Positions 27,076 to 35,639 of a stretch of DNA of 64,000 nt are shown here, piece after piece (positions within the stretch are counted from its first letter, which is position 1; each line of letters opens with the position of its first letter). The notes beneath the pieces are model-generated. The model did no database searches and had not been told where the DNA came from. It was given only the letters and a program-made list of their open reading frames with translations. The stretch comes from Lolliginicoccus suaedae. GTDB lineage: Bacteria; Actinomycetota; Actinomycetes; Mycobacteriales; Mycobacteriaceae. The position numbers and the translations under genes were made by a program. The stretch is taken from the NCBI RefSeq assembly GCF_008312885.1, contig NZ_VSSO01000004.1, forward strand, positions 186,001 through 250,000, in the 5' to 3' direction.

Positions 27076-27495
27076 CTAGCAACCACACTCGACCGAGCGA
27101 GTGACCGCCGTGAGTGGGTCGGAATGTGCCTGTGCACGCGCGCCCGCAGCGACATGGGGCAGTCCCTCACGGACCCAGTACTCGAACCCGCCGATCATCT
27201 CGCGCGCGGCGATCCCAGCCTGGCTCAGGCGCAGAGCAGCCTTGGTGGCCCCGTTGCAGCCTGGCCCCCAGCAATGCACCACCACGGGAACACGAGTGTC
27301 GTGCGTTGTGATCCAGTCATCGAGCTGGGCACGTGGCACGTGCTGGGCATGCGGGATGTGCCCCTGCTTCCAAGCGTCATCATCGCGGACATCAAGGAGC
27401 ACGAACGGGGGTTCCAGGGCGACGAGATCAGCAGGGTCGATCTCGTGGCGGAGCTTGGCGGCGAAGTAGTCGATGGCTTCCATGGCTTCCAGCAT
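27076..27495 (-). CDS. Rhodanese-like domain protein
   Basis: This 139-residue single rhodanese domain has FVLLDVRDDDAWKQGHIPHAQ (the CH2A-type motif) near residues 27-47. The active-site loop HCWGPGCNGATKAA near 75 carries two cysteines, the first at the usual catalytic position. The GGFEYWVREGLP segment closes the fold. Starts at 27495 and 27483 are both possible and neither has a good ribosome-binding site. It is divergent from an Lrp gene with a long inverted repeat between them, which suggests control by that regulator. Sulfur or thiol transfer is the general family role. Confidence 0.78.
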   Translation of the reverse strand: MLEAMEAIDYFAAKLRHEIDPADLVALEPPFVLLDVRDDDAWKQGHIPHAQHVPRAQLDDWITTHDTRVPVVVHCWGPGCNGATKAALRLSQAGIAAREMIGGFEYWVREGLPHVAAGARAQAHSDPLTAVTRSVECGC

Positions 27496-27553
27496 TCCGC
27501 GGGATGGCCGCTCGCAACAGGCTTGATCCGCGTCAGATGACGCATTGGACCGA

Positions 27554-27591
27554 CGATTCCCTGGCATCATCGTGGTACTGCCATGGAATCG
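27554..27591. promoter_or_regulatory. Inverted-repeat operator between rhodanese and Lrp genes
   Basis: CGATTCCCTGGCA (27554-27566) and TGCCATGGAATCG (27579-27591) are complementary at 12 of 13 positions with a 12-base spacer. It lies 12 bases before the Lrp start and 59 bases before the rhodanese start, as expected for an autoregulatory Lrp site. Confidence 0.5.
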
Positions 27592-27602
27592 ATGGAGGCC
27601 TG

Positions 27603-28052
27603 ATGGAGCTGGACCGGACCGATGCCGGGATCATCGCTGCCGTGCAGGAGAACGGTCGGCTCACGCTCGCCGAGCTGGGCAGGACGGTGAACCTGTCCGC
27701 GAGCGCCGTGACGGACCGCTTGCGCAAGCTCGAGGAAGCGGGCGTCATCACTGGGTACGCGGCCACTGTCGATCCCCAGAGGATCGGCTATCCCATCATG
27801 GCTTTCCTGCGGCTGCGCTACCCGTCGAGCAACTATCGCCCTCTGCATGAGGTGCTTGCCGCGACTCCGGAGATCATCGAGGCGCACCACGTCACAGGTG
27901 ACGATTGCTTCATCATGAAGGCTGTCGCGAGCTCGATGGCTCACCTCGAGCAGGTTTCCGGGCGCATCGGTGCGCTCGGCAGCGTCACCACCAGCGTCGT
28001 GTACTCCAGCCCGCTGCCGCCGCGAGCGCTGCGCCCGCTCGACCGGTCTTGA
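27603..28052 (+). CDS. Lrp/AsnC-family regulator
   Basis: This 149-residue regulator has an N-terminal HTH (LDRTDAGIIAAVQENGRLTLAELGRTVNLSASAVTDRLRKLEEAGVI, residues 3-49) and a C-terminal RAM/ligand domain from about 65, with VTGDDCFIMKAVASSMAHLE. The length is standard. The ATG at 27603 is preceded by the weak GGAGGCCTG. Its divergent neighbour encodes a rhodanese, its probable target. A 57-base hairpin repeat follows the gene. The ligand is likely an amino acid but cannot be specified. Confidence 0.85.
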   Translation: MELDRTDAGIIAAVQENGRLTLAELGRTVNLSASAVTDRLRKLEEAGVITGYAATVDPQRIGYPIMAFLRLRYPSSNYRPLHEVLAATPEIIEAHHVTGDDCFIMKAVASSMAHLEQVSGRIGALGSVTTSVVYSSPLPPRALRPLDRS

Positions 28053-28080
28053 GGGCTTTCTTGTCGCCACCTTGTCCCCG

Positions 28081-28137
28081 CGAGTGTGCGAAAAACGACT
28101 GGTTTCCCGCCTTGAGCTGTCGTTTTGTGCACACTCG
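28081..28137. repeat. Hairpin repeat family B, copy 2
   Basis: This is a second 57-base copy of the element at 26954, starting CGAGTGTGCGAAAAACGAC and ending GTCGTTTTGTGCACACTCG. The terminal 19-base arms pair at 17 positions. It again lies between convergent genes (Lrp and PPOX), 28 bases after the Lrp stop. Confidence 0.75.
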
Positions 28138-28184
28138 CGGCGGCACCGGACCACTCGCGGCACCGGACCACTCGCGGACGCCCC

Positions 28185-28808
28185 CTAGTAGAGGGTGCTG
28201 CGCATCGTCTCGGCGCTGTAGACCCGCTCGATCTCTGCGGGCTGCCCCGCGCTGGGGTTGACCTCGCTGACGAGCCGCGCGGTCGATGGCAGTGATTCGG
28301 GTTCCCAGGCATCGTGCTGCCACAGCCGCGAGCGGAGGAATGCACGGGCGCAATGAAGGAAGATCGTGTCGATATCGATGATGATCGCGAGGATGGGGCG
28401 ATTGCCCTGCACGATCAAGTCATCGAAGAAGGGAGCGTCGCGCACGAGGCGGGCGCGCCCGTTGATGCGGAGCGTCTCGGTCCGCCCGGGGATGATCGAC
28501 AGTATCCCGATGCGCGGGTTCTCCAGGATGTTGAAGTAGCCGTCGCCGCGCCTGTTGCCGGGCCGCTCGGGGATGGCGATCGTGCGGTCGTCGAGGACAT
28601 GCACGAACCCAGGCGGGTCGCCCTTGGGGGAGGCATCGCAATTGCCGTGCGCGTCGCTGGTGGCGATGACGCAGAATGGCGACCTCGCGAGCCATTCCCT
28701 GTCGCGCTCGTGCAGGCGTGCGCGCTCCTTGGTGGCCGCGCGCGGGTGCACGTCCCCTAGGATTCCGCGCAGCGCATCAGGATCGGTGATGGGCTTCTCG
28801 TCGGTCAT
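28185..28808 (-). CDS. Pyridoxamine 5'-phosphate oxidase-family protein (MSMEG_1061-like)
   Basis: This 207-residue PPOX split-barrel flavoprotein has FCVIATSDAHGNCDASPKGDPPGFV near residue 45, DDRTIAIPERPGNRRGDGYFNILENPRIGILSIIPG near 75-110 and TLRINGRARLV after it. The length and the AIPERPGN stretch are those of the MSMEG_1061 group as I remember it. Such proteins bind FMN or F420 and reduce small molecules; few have known substrates. The ATG at 28808 follows GAGGAGGCCACC. It is divergent from a zinc alcohol dehydrogenase with a 101-base spacer. Confidence 0.85.
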   Translation of the reverse strand: MTDEKPITDPDALRGILGDVHPRAATKERARLHERDREWLARSPFCVIATSDAHGNCDASPKGDPPGFVHVLDDRTIAIPERPGNRRGDGYFNILENPRIGILSIIPGRTETLRINGRARLVRDAPFFDDLIVQGNRPILAIIIDIDTIFLHCARAFLRSRLWQHDAWEPESLPSTARLVSEVNPSAGQPAEIERVYSAETMRSTLY

Positions 28809-28909
28809 GGTGGCCTCCTCGGCAGTCCCCGGGCCCAGGCAACGACGCCAGCGGGGGCCGCGCCCAATCTACCCTGGCACGCCGCCGGGAGGAGGGCTAG
28901 CGTGTGGTC

Positions 28910-29956
28910 ATGCGCTCCACGATGATTCATGCCCCTGGTGACGTGCGGATCGAGAACGTGCCGGATCCCGCGATCTCCGCGCCGACGGACGCGATCGTGC
29001 GGATCGTGCGCACCTGCGTGTGCGGCTCGGACCTATGGGCCTACCGCGGCACCGAACCCGTTGACCAGCCGCACCCGATCGGGCATGAGTTCATCGGTGT
29101 CGTCGAGGAGTCCGGGCCGGAGTCGTCGATCAAGCCGGGCACATTCGTGATCTCGCCGTTCACCGATAGCGACGGTACGTGCCAGCATTGCACCAACGGC
29201 ATCTTCACGTCCTGCGTGCAGGGCGGCTTCTGGGGCGGCCTGAACCGGGCCGGGGAGCAGCTCGGCGGGGCGCAGTCGGAGTACATCCGGGTGCCGTTCG
29301 CCGATGGCACGCTCGTGGCGCTCGACGATCATCCGGATGATGCGATGCTGCCGTCGCTGCTGACATTGTCGGATGTGATGGGCACGGGTCATCACGCGGC
29401 ACTGATGGCGAACGTACGGCCGGGAGCATCGGTGGTGGTCGTGGGCGATGGCGCGGTGGGCCTGTGCGGGGTGCTCGCGGCGAAGCGGCTGGGCGCGGAA
29501 CGGATCATCGCGATGTCGCGGCACGAGTCCCGCCAGCAGCTCGCCCGGGAATTCGGCGCGACCGATGTGGTGGCGGAGCGCGGCAAGGAGGGCGTCGCGC
29601 GGGTGAAGGAGCTGCTGGGCGGCTCGGGCGCGGATTGTGCTCTCGAGTGCGTTGGCACGAAGGCCTCGATGGCGCAGGCATTGTCGTCGTTGCGCCCCGG
29701 CGGCAGCCTGGGCTTCGTGGGCGTGCCCGCGGGCGGCCCGGAGCTGCCGGTGGGCGCGATCTTCTCGAAGAACCTGCGCGTGGCCGGCGGGGTGGCACCG
29801 GTGCGGGACTACATCCGCGACCTGCTGCCCGATGTGATGGACCGCAGCATCGATCCGGGGCGGGTGTTCGACGCTGTGCGGCCGCTCGACGAGGTCGCTG
29901 GCGCGTACACGGACATGGATGGGCGGTCAGCGATCAAGGTGATGCTCACGCCGTGA
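28910..29956 (+). CDS. Zinc-dependent alcohol dehydrogenase-family protein
   Basis: This 348-residue medium-chain dehydrogenase has C-x-x-S-D near residue 35 (TCVCGSDLW) and GHEFIGVV near 60 as catalytic zinc ligands. A partial structural zinc lobe (TCQHCTNGIFTSC) has three or four cysteines, and VVGDGAVGLCGV near 170 is the NAD(P) motif. The start is uncertain: GTG at 28904 is best spaced from GGAGGG, while the ATG at 28910 fits the usual family start (MRSTMIHAPGDVRIE). The stop overlaps the start of the PQQ-type dehydrogenase, so they form one transcription unit. The substrate is unknown. Confidence 0.85.
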   Translation: MRSTMIHAPGDVRIENVPDPAISAPTDAIVRIVRTCVCGSDLWAYRGTEPVDQPHPIGHEFIGVVEESGPESSIKPGTFVISPFTDSDGTCQHCTNGIFTSCVQGGFWGGLNRAGEQLGGAQSEYIRVPFADGTLVALDDHPDDAMLPSLLTLSDVMGTGHHAALMANVRPGASVVVVGDGAVGLCGVLAAKRLGAERIIAMSRHESRQQLAREFGATDVVAERGKEGVARVKELLGGSGADCALECVGTKASMAQALSSLRPGGSLGFVGVPAGGPELPVGAIFSKNLRVAGGVAPVRDYIRDLLPDVMDRSIDPGRVFDAVRPLDEVAGAYTDMDGRSAIKVMLTP

Positions 29957-31131
29957 TGCGGTGGGCGACTGTCGTCGGTTCAACGGTCATCGCCACCTCA
30001 TTGGCAACGGTCGGGGTGGCCTGCTCGTCCCCGTTCGATGCGCTCGGCTCGGGCAGCATGTCGCCGTCGATGGGCGACGAGGATCTCGCAGGGACCCCAC
30101 CGTTGACCGTCTCGACGGAGATCGATGGCTTGTCGGTGCCCTGGGACGTCGTGACGGCGCCGGACGGGACGTTGCTGACGGGCGAGCGCTCGGGCCGGTT
30201 CGTCGCCAAGCTCCCCGGCGGGACGGTGCGCGAGGTCGCGGCGGACCTGTCGGACTTGTGGGCGCAGGGCGAGACCGGACTGATGGGCCTGGCCCTCGAC
30301 GACGACTTCGCGTCCAATCGCATCCTGTACGCCTGCCACGGTTTCGATGACGGCAATACCCGCGACATCCGGGTCACGTCCTGGACGGTCGAGGAGGACT
30401 GGTCGGCGCTCGTGCCCGCGGGAACGGTCATCGACGGGTTCCCCACCGTGACGGGCCAGCATGGCGGCTGCCGGATCCTCGTTGACGACGAGGGCAGCCT
30501 GTACATCGCCACGGGCGACGCGGCAGTGGGCACGAACCCCCAGGATCCCGATGTCCTTGGCGGCAAGGTGCTGCACGTGACGACGAGCGGGCACCCCGCG
30601 GCGGGCAACCCAGACCCCGCGAGCCCGGTGTTCACCCTGGGCCACCGCAACCCGCAGGGCCTCGCGAAGGATCCCGCGTCCGGCGACATCTACAGCGTGG
30701 AGCATGGCCCGGACCGGGATGATGAGGTCAATCAGCTGGTCGCGGGCGGCAACTACGGCTGGCGACCGGACCGGGCCGGGTTCTACGACGAGTCGGTGCC
30801 GATGACCGATCCCGTGCGGGTTCCCGGCGCTATCGAGGCGGTGTGGAGCTCGGGGACTCCCCCGATCGCTCCAGGCGGAATGGCATTCCTGCAGGGCGCC
30901 AAGTGGGGCGAGTGGGAGGGTGCCATCGTGATCAGCGCGCTCCGGGGGCAGCAGCTGCGCTTCCTCAAGCTGTCCGCTCACGGCTCGACGGTCGTATCGG
31001 AGGGCAAGCCGCCGGAGCTCGACGGCACGGTAGGACGGATCCGCAGCGTGCATTCCCAGCCGGATGGCTCGCTGCTGCTCACCACCTCCAACCGGACCGG
31101 CGACCGCGTCCTGCGGGTACGCCCGGACTGA
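29956..31131 (+). CDS. PQQ-type sugar dehydrogenase lipoprotein (glucose/sorbosone dehydrogenase family)
   Basis: This 391-residue secreted lipoprotein has a signal ending in the lipobox GVAC (Cys near residue 23). A six-bladed beta-propeller follows. LSVPWDVVTAPDGTLLTGERSGR starts the first blade, then GETGLMGLALDDDF, YIATGDAAVGTNPQDP, LGHRNPQGLAKDPASG with the active-site-type histidine, and EHGPDRDDEVNQL. This is the GSDH domain in the standard order. Actinobacterial members can use F420 or PQQ, so the cofactor is open. It overlaps the dehydrogenase stop (TGATG) and ends its operon. Confidence 0.85.
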   Translation: MRWATVVGSTVIATSLATVGVACSSPFDALGSGSMSPSMGDEDLAGTPPLTVSTEIDGLSVPWDVVTAPDGTLLTGERSGRFVAKLPGGTVREVAADLSDLWAQGETGLMGLALDDDFASNRILYACHGFDDGNTRDIRVTSWTVEEDWSALVPAGTVIDGFPTVTGQHGGCRILVDDEGSLYIATGDAAVGTNPQDPDVLGGKVLHVTTSGHPAAGNPDPASPVFTLGHRNPQGLAKDPASGDIYSVEHGPDRDDEVNQLVAGGNYGWRPDRAGFYDESVPMTDPVRVPGAIEAVWSSGTPPIAPGGMAFLQGAKWGEWEGAIVISALRGQQLRFLKLSAHGSTVVSEGKPPELDGTVGRIRSVHSQPDGSLLLTTSNRTGDRVLRVRPD

Positions 31132-31196
31132 GGCGCCCTAGCGGGTTCCGGGCATCGGCGGGCCACTGCGCCCCCACGCACAGTACGATCACCGGT

Positions 31197-32003
31197 ATGG
31201 CTGTTCCACATCCCACTGCGGAGAACTGTGCTGTCGTGACGGGGGCGTCGTCCGGAATCGGGATGGCCCTCGCGGAGGACCTGGCGTCGCGCGGCTACAA
31301 CCTCGTGACCGTGGCTCGCCGCGTCGATGTGCTCGAGGAGCTCGCGGCGGGCATGCGCGACAAGTACGGCGTCGATGTCGATGTGCGCGGCGTTGATCTC
31401 GCCGACCGGGCACAGCGGGGCAAGCTGGCGGAGGAGATCGCGGCGCGCGATGTGGCGGTGCTGTGCCTCAACGCGGGCATCGCGACCTTCGGCCCGCTCG
31501 AGCGCCTGGACCCGGACTATGAGCGGTTCATCGTGGATCTCAACGCGGTGTCGGTGCATGACCTCGCACTGGCCGCGCTGCCCGGGATGCTCGAGCGCGG
31601 CGGTGGCGGGATCCTGATGACCGGCTCCGCTGCGGGCAACATGCCCATCCCCAACAATGCGACGTACGCGGCGTCGAAGGCGTTCGTGAACTCGTTCTCG
31701 GAGTCGCTGCGCGGCGAGCTGAAGCCGCGTGGCATCCATGTGACGCTGCTCGCGCCCGGCCCGGTGCGGCTCGATGCCCCGGAGCCCGACGATGCCTCGC
31801 TGGTTGATCGGCTGGTACCGGACTTCCTGTGGATCGATGCGCGCTACACCGCGCGGCTGTCGATCGATGGCTTGTTCCGCAACAAGATGCGCGTCGTTCC
31901 TGGCGTGCTGAGCAAGGCAATGTCCGCGGCGGGCAACTACGCGCCGCGTGGCGTGATGGCCCCGATCGTGGGCGGTATCTACAAGAAGCTCGGCGGAGAG
32001 TGA
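31197..32003 (+). CDS. Short-chain dehydrogenase/reductase
   Basis: This 268-residue classical SDR has the cofactor motif TGASSGIG (residues 15-22), CLNAGIATFG near 92 and the catalytic YAASK near 158 with a serine upstream (TGSAAG). The C-terminal part is longer than the minimal SDR and has a basic end (GGIYKKLGGE). TACGAT at 31184-31189 lies seven bases before the ATG and no ribosome-binding site is visible, so the message may be leaderless. The acyl-CoA synthetase begins 12 bases after its stop, so the two probably act on one fatty or sterol-type acid. Confidence 0.85.
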   Translation: MAVPHPTAENCAVVTGASSGIGMALAEDLASRGYNLVTVARRVDVLEELAAGMRDKYGVDVDVRGVDLADRAQRGKLAEEIAARDVAVLCLNAGIATFGPLERLDPDYERFIVDLNAVSVHDLALAALPGMLERGGGGILMTGSAAGNMPIPNNATYAASKAFVNSFSESLRGELKPRGIHVTLLAPGPVRLDAPEPDDASLVDRLVPDFLWIDARYTARLSIDGLFRNKMRVVPGVLSKAMSAAGNYAPRGVMAPIVGGIYKKLGGE

Positions 32004-32014
32004 GAGGTTCATCC

Positions 32015-33679
32015 ATGGTTTCGATGTCCGAGGCGTTCGATCTGGTGAAGGGCCTGGTGCCGATCACCAAGGCCGGGATCGTCGCACCGATGCGGCCCGA
32101 CAGGCTCGGCAAGGTCGCGGCGGCGTGGTTCCGGTTCGACTTCACCCCTGGTGGCTTGATCGCGTTCGCGGCGCACCGGGGCCCCGAGCAGCCGGCCGTG
32201 ATCGACGACGGCGGCACCGTCACCTACAAGCAGCTCAATGATGCCGCGGACGCGCTGGCGCGCAGTCTTCGCGCGGCGGGGGTCAAGGAGCGCGATCGGA
32301 TCGGCATCCTGGCGCGCAACCATCGTGGCTTCCTGCAGGCCATCGGCGCATCGGCACGCCTCGGAACGGACCTGGTGATGCTGAACACGGGTGCCTCCGC
32401 GGGGCAGCTCGAGGCCGTCATCACCGAGCAGAAGCTCGCCTGGTTGTTCCTCGACGAGGAGTTCGTCGAGATGATCGCCGAGGACTTCGACGACTCCCGG
32501 GTCGCGCTGTCCTGGGTCGACACGGACGAGTCCGTGCTGCGCGAGGGCTGGACCACGCTGGACCGCCTCATCAATGAGGCCCCCGCCTCCGGCAGCGCCG
32601 AGGGCAAGCTGCCGTCGCGTCCCCGCCGCGGCAAGACGATCGTGCTGACCTCCGGCACCACCGGCACTCCGAAGGGCGCGCGACGGCCCGAGCCGCGCAG
32701 CTGGATGCCCGCCTCCGCGCTGCTGTCGAAGTTCCCGCTGGCGAGCTGCGAGAAGTCGTTCATCGCCGCGCCGATCTTCCACACCTGGGGCTTCGCCACG
32801 GTGCAGATCAACCTGGCGCTGCGCTCCACCCTCATCATGCAGCGCAAGTTCGACCCGGCCGACACCCTTCGCCTCGTTGCCGAGCACGGGGCAGCATCGC
32901 TGTTCCTGGTGCCGACGATGCTGCAGCGCATCATCGACCTGCCCGCCGAGCAGCGCGACGTGGACCTCTCCGCGCTGCGCGTGGTCGCCGCCAGCGGTTC
33001 CGCTATCCCTACCGCGCTGGTCAAGCGCACCCTCGACGAGCTCGGCCCGGTGCTATACAACCTGTATGGCTCCACCGAGGTCAGCTGGGCGGCCATCGCC
33101 ACGCCCGAGGAGATGATGAAGCACCCCACCACCGCCGGGCGGGCACCGCTGGGCACCGTGGTGAAGATCATCGACGACGACGGCAATGAGATCCCCGCCG
33201 ACACCGTCGGCAACGTGTTCGTCGGCAACGGCATGATCTTCGAGGGCTACACCCGCGACGGGGCCGAGCGCAACGTCCACGAGAAGCTCATGTCCACCGG
33301 CGATCTCGGCCACTTCAACGCCGAGGGCCTGCTCTTCATCGACGGCCGCTCCGATGACATGATCGTCTCCGGCGGCGAGAACGTGTACCCGCGCGAGGTG
33401 GAGAACGTGCTCAGCGAGATGGATGGCGTGCTCGAGTGCGCGGTGGTCGGCGTGGACGACGAGAAGTTCGGCAAGCGGCTCGCCGCCTATGTCGTGCGCA
33501 AGGACACCGAGGCAGGCAAGGCGCTCAACGTGGACAGCGTCAAGGCCGAGGTCAAGGACAAGCTCGCGCGGTTCAGCGTGCCCCGCGATGTGGTGTTCCT
33601 CGACGAGCTCCCCCGCAACGCCACCGGCAAGGTCGTTCCCCGCGAGCTGCCGGATTCCACCGAGGCCGCTTCCGAATAG
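32015..33679 (+). CDS. Long-chain acyl-CoA synthetase (FadD-like)
   Basis: This 554-residue ANL-family ligase has the AMP-binding loop TSGTTGTPKGA near residue 213, YNLYGSTEVSWA near 348, the hinge region MSTGDLGHF and DGRSDDMIVSGGENVYP near 440, and the catalytic lysine region LPRNATGKVVP near 540. The length is typical of FadD2-type acyl-CoA synthetases of mycobacteria. GAGAGGTT precedes the ATG at 32015. It follows the SDR gene by 12 bases and is closed by a strong hairpin at 33709. It should convert a fatty or cyclic acid to its CoA ester. Confidence 0.9.
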   Translation: MVSMSEAFDLVKGLVPITKAGIVAPMRPDRLGKVAAAWFRFDFTPGGLIAFAAHRGPEQPAVIDDGGTVTYKQLNDAADALARSLRAAGVKERDRIGILARNHRGFLQAIGASARLGTDLVMLNTGASAGQLEAVITEQKLAWLFLDEEFVEMIAEDFDDSRVALSWVDTDESVLREGWTTLDRLINEAPASGSAEGKLPSRPRRGKTIVLTSGTTGTPKGARRPEPRSWMPASALLSKFPLASCEKSFIAAPIFHTWGFATVQINLALRSTLIMQRKFDPADTLRLVAEHGAASLFLVPTMLQRIIDLPAEQRDVDLSALRVVAASGSAIPTALVKRTLDELGPVLYNLYGSTEVSWAAIATPEEMMKHPTTAGRAPLGTVVKIIDDDGNEIPADTVGNVFVGNGMIFEGYTRDGAERNVHEKLMSTGDLGHFNAEGLLFIDGRSDDMIVSGGENVYPREVENVLSEMDGVLECAVVGVDDEKFGKRLAAYVVRKDTEAGKALNVDSVKAEVKDKLARFSVPRDVVFLDELPRNATGKVVPRELPDSTEAASE

Positions 33680-33708
33680 CAGCCTCCGAGTAATGATCGC
33701 GAGCAACA

Positions 33709-33749
33709 GGCAGGGCCGGGCTTCCCACCATCGGGAGCCCGGCCCTGCC
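33709..33749 (+). terminator. Terminator hairpin after acyl-CoA synthetase
   Basis: GGCAGGGCCGGGCT (33709-33722) and AGCCCGGCCCTGCC (33736-33749) form a perfect 14-base stem with a 13-base loop, 30 bases after the stop. There is no U-tract, as is common in actinobacteria. Confidence 0.75.
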
Positions 33750-33819
33750 CATTGCCGCCGAACCGCCACCACGGGGCAGGTCACCCACCGTCCCCCCGCG
33801 ACCTGGCATGCTGAGAGGC

Positions 33820-34476
33820 GTGAATGACGTGCAGGAACGACTCGTGTGGATCGATTGCGAGATGACCGGGCTCGACATCGGCGGCGACAAGCTGATCGAG
33901 ATCGCGGCGCTGGTCACCGACAAGGACCTCAACGTCCTCGGAGAGGGGGTGGACATAGTCATCCATGCCGACGACGAGGCCCTCGACAACATGGTTCCCG
34001 TCGTGACCGAGATGCATCGCAACTCCGGCCTCACTGACGAGGTGCGTGCCTCCACCGTCACCGTCGCCGAGGCCGAGAAGATGGTCCTCGACTACATCCG
34101 CGAGCACGTGCCTGCCCCGCGCACCGCGCCGCTCGCCGGGAACACCATCGCCACCGATCGTGGATTCATCGCCCGCGACATGCCCGAGCTCGACGCGCAC
34201 CTGCACTACCGGATGATCGACGTCAGCTCCATCAAGGAACTGTGCCGCCGCTGGTACCCGCGCATCTATCGGGGACAGCCCCAGAAGGGCCTCGCGCACC
34301 GCGCGCTCGCCGATATCAAGGAATCGATCCTCGAGCTCGACTACTACCGGCACACCGCGTTCGTCCCCCAGCCCGGACCCACCTCCAACGAGGTTAACCG
34401 CATCGCCAAGGATCTCGCCGCGGGCAAAAAGGCCGATCGAGCAGCCGATTCGGCAAACGAGCCCCCCACGCGCTAG
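33820..34476 (+). CDS. orn: Oligoribonuclease
   Basis: This 218-residue DEDDh 3'-5' exoribonuclease removes short RNA oligonucleotides and pGpG-type dinucleotides. [12 protein letters not shown] is motif I with Asp and Glu, [20 protein letters not shown] is motif II, and [15 protein letters not shown] is motif III with the His and Asp. The length is slightly above E. coli Orn because of a lysine/alanine-rich tail. The start is GTG at 33820 or 33829; the ATG at 33808 is less likely. The gene ends just before tRNA-His, and its TAG lies inside a possible TAGTAT -10 box at 34474. Confidence 0.93.
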   Translation: MNDVQERLVWIDCEMTGLDIGGDKLIEIAALVTDKDLNVLGEGVDIVIHADDEALDNMVPVVTEMHRNSGLTDEVRASTVTVAEAEKMVLDYIREHVPAPRTAPLAGNTIATDRGFIARDMPELDAHLHYRMIDVSSIKELCRRWYPRIYRGQPQKGLAHRALADIKESILELDYYRHTAFVPQPGPTSNEVNRIAKDLAAGKKADRAADSANEPPTR

Positions 34477-34523
34477 TATCGGGGGGCCGACAGCGCGGTG
34501 AAAGCCGTGCACGTTTGGTAATG

Positions 34524-34596
34524 GTGGGCGTAGCTCAGCTGGTAGAGCACTGGGTTGTGATCCCAGATGTCGCGGGTTCGAGCCCCGTCGCTCACC
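34524..34596 (+). tRNA. tRNA-His (anticodon GTG)
   Basis: The acceptor GTGGGCG (34524-34530) pairs with CGCTCAC, the anticodon loop TTGTGAT carries GTG, and the T-arm is GCGGG/CCCGT. The discriminator C34596 can pair with G34523, the extra G-1 of tRNA-His. A 12-base hairpin follows at 34601. The upstream gene is orn. Confidence 0.95.
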
Positions 34597-34600
34597 CTCC

Positions 34601-34636
34601 ACGAAGGCCCGGTACCCCTAGGTGCCGGGCCTTCGT
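34601..34636 (+). terminator. Terminator after tRNA-His
   Basis: ACGAAGGCCCGG (34601-34612) and CCGGGCCTTCGT (34625-34636) are perfect 12-base arms with a 12-base loop, directly after the tRNA. Confidence 0.8.
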
Positions 34637-34724
34637 CGTACCTGATGCTGTCCCAGGTATTGTCTTGTCTTGTGGCCCGCGCCGCTCCCGTGTGCCACCT
34701 CGAGACGACCCGGAAGGCCACACC

Positions 34725-35624
34725 ATGCCACGCATCGCCTCCTCCGCTCGGGGCCTCGCCCTGATCGCAGCCTCGACCGTGCTCCTCGTCCCGGCATGCA
34801 CCGACGACGCCACCCCGGGCATGCTCCCCGCTGACCGGACCGCCACCACGTCAGCGCCTGCCAACAGCGCGGAGGAAGCGACCACGGCACCGGAGACCAC
34901 CAGCGCCGCCACGAGCGAACCGGCCACCAACGAGCCCGCTACCTCCGGCGGAACGAACGTCTCGGCGGGGCAGAACGGCGAGGGAAGCATCGTCATCGTG
35001 TCCGAGACGCTCGCCGGCACCAAGATCCCCGACGTCTCCTACGCGGTGGACCGGGTCGAGCCCTGCCCAGAGCAGGACGGGCCAGAGGGGGACGAGCAGC
35101 CACAAGGGCAGCGCCTGCTCGACGTTCGCAGCAACAACGCCGGCACCGCGACCGTCACCGACCTCGACCCGGGCTGCTTCTCCATCCGCTTCACCTCCGT
35201 GCCCGCGAGCTACTACCCGCTCGAGGAGGGCCCCTTCCCCGGCTCCATCGAGAATGATGGCGAGACGGGCCTGCTGCGCCTCGACTTCGCGCAGGGCCCC
35301 GCCCGCTCCGGCGAGGCCGCCGTCAACGGCACGCTGCGGCTCACGGACTCCGAGAGCGGCGACCCCATCGGTGGGCTCGGGCTGGTCCTCTCGCGGTGCG
35401 GCTCACAGATCCCGCTCGCCACTGATACCGCGGGCGAGGACGGTGCCATCCAGCTCACCCTCGCCACCACCTGCTACCAGGTCATCGGCCTGCCCGGCGG
35501 CACGGCCCCCTGCTCGGTGGACGGACCGATCGAGTTCACGCCGGACGTGGGCCGCCCGTTCTCCGTGGATGTACCGATCACGCGCTCGGCCGACCGGCCA
35601 GGAACCTGCGGGACGGAGAGCTAG
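34725..35624 (+). CDS. Secreted lipoprotein of unknown function
   Basis: This 299-residue lipoprotein has a signal of about 24 residues ending in the lipobox VPAC. A disordered Thr/Ser/Ala/Pro/Glu stretch follows to about residue 90. The C-terminal part has several beta-type segments (GSIVIVSETLAGTKIPDV, GTATVTDLDPGCFSIRF) and six or so cysteines, suggesting a disulfide-stabilised carboxypeptidase-regulatory or SpaA-like fold. The ATG at 34725 has CGGAAGG eight bases upstream. It is convergent with the L,D-transpeptidase gene, so a wall-associated role is possible. I do not recognise a named family. Confidence 0.75.
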   Translation: MPRIASSARGLALIAASTVLLVPACTDDATPGMLPADRTATTSAPANSAEEATTAPETTSAATSEPATNEPATSGGTNVSAGQNGEGSIVIVSETLAGTKIPDVSYAVDRVEPCPEQDGPEGDEQPQGQRLLDVRSNNAGTATVTDLDPGCFSIRFTSVPASYYPLEEGPFPGSIENDGETGLLRLDFAQGPARSGEAAVNGTLRLTDSESGDPIGGLGLVLSRCGSQIPLATDTAGEDGAIQLTLATTCYQVIGLPGGTAPCSVDGPIEFTPDVGRPFSVDVPITRSADRPGTCGTES

Positions 35625-35639
35625 CACGCCAAGCCACGG

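Noticed and set aside
29464-29955. Upstream extension of the PQQ-type dehydrogenase
   Set aside because: It is a shadow frame inside the zinc dehydrogenase. The lipoprotein signal begins at 29956.
34515-34724. N-terminal extension of the lipoprotein through tRNA-His
   Set aside because: The extension is translated tRNA and terminator sequence. The ATG at 34725 has its own ribosome-binding site and signal peptide.
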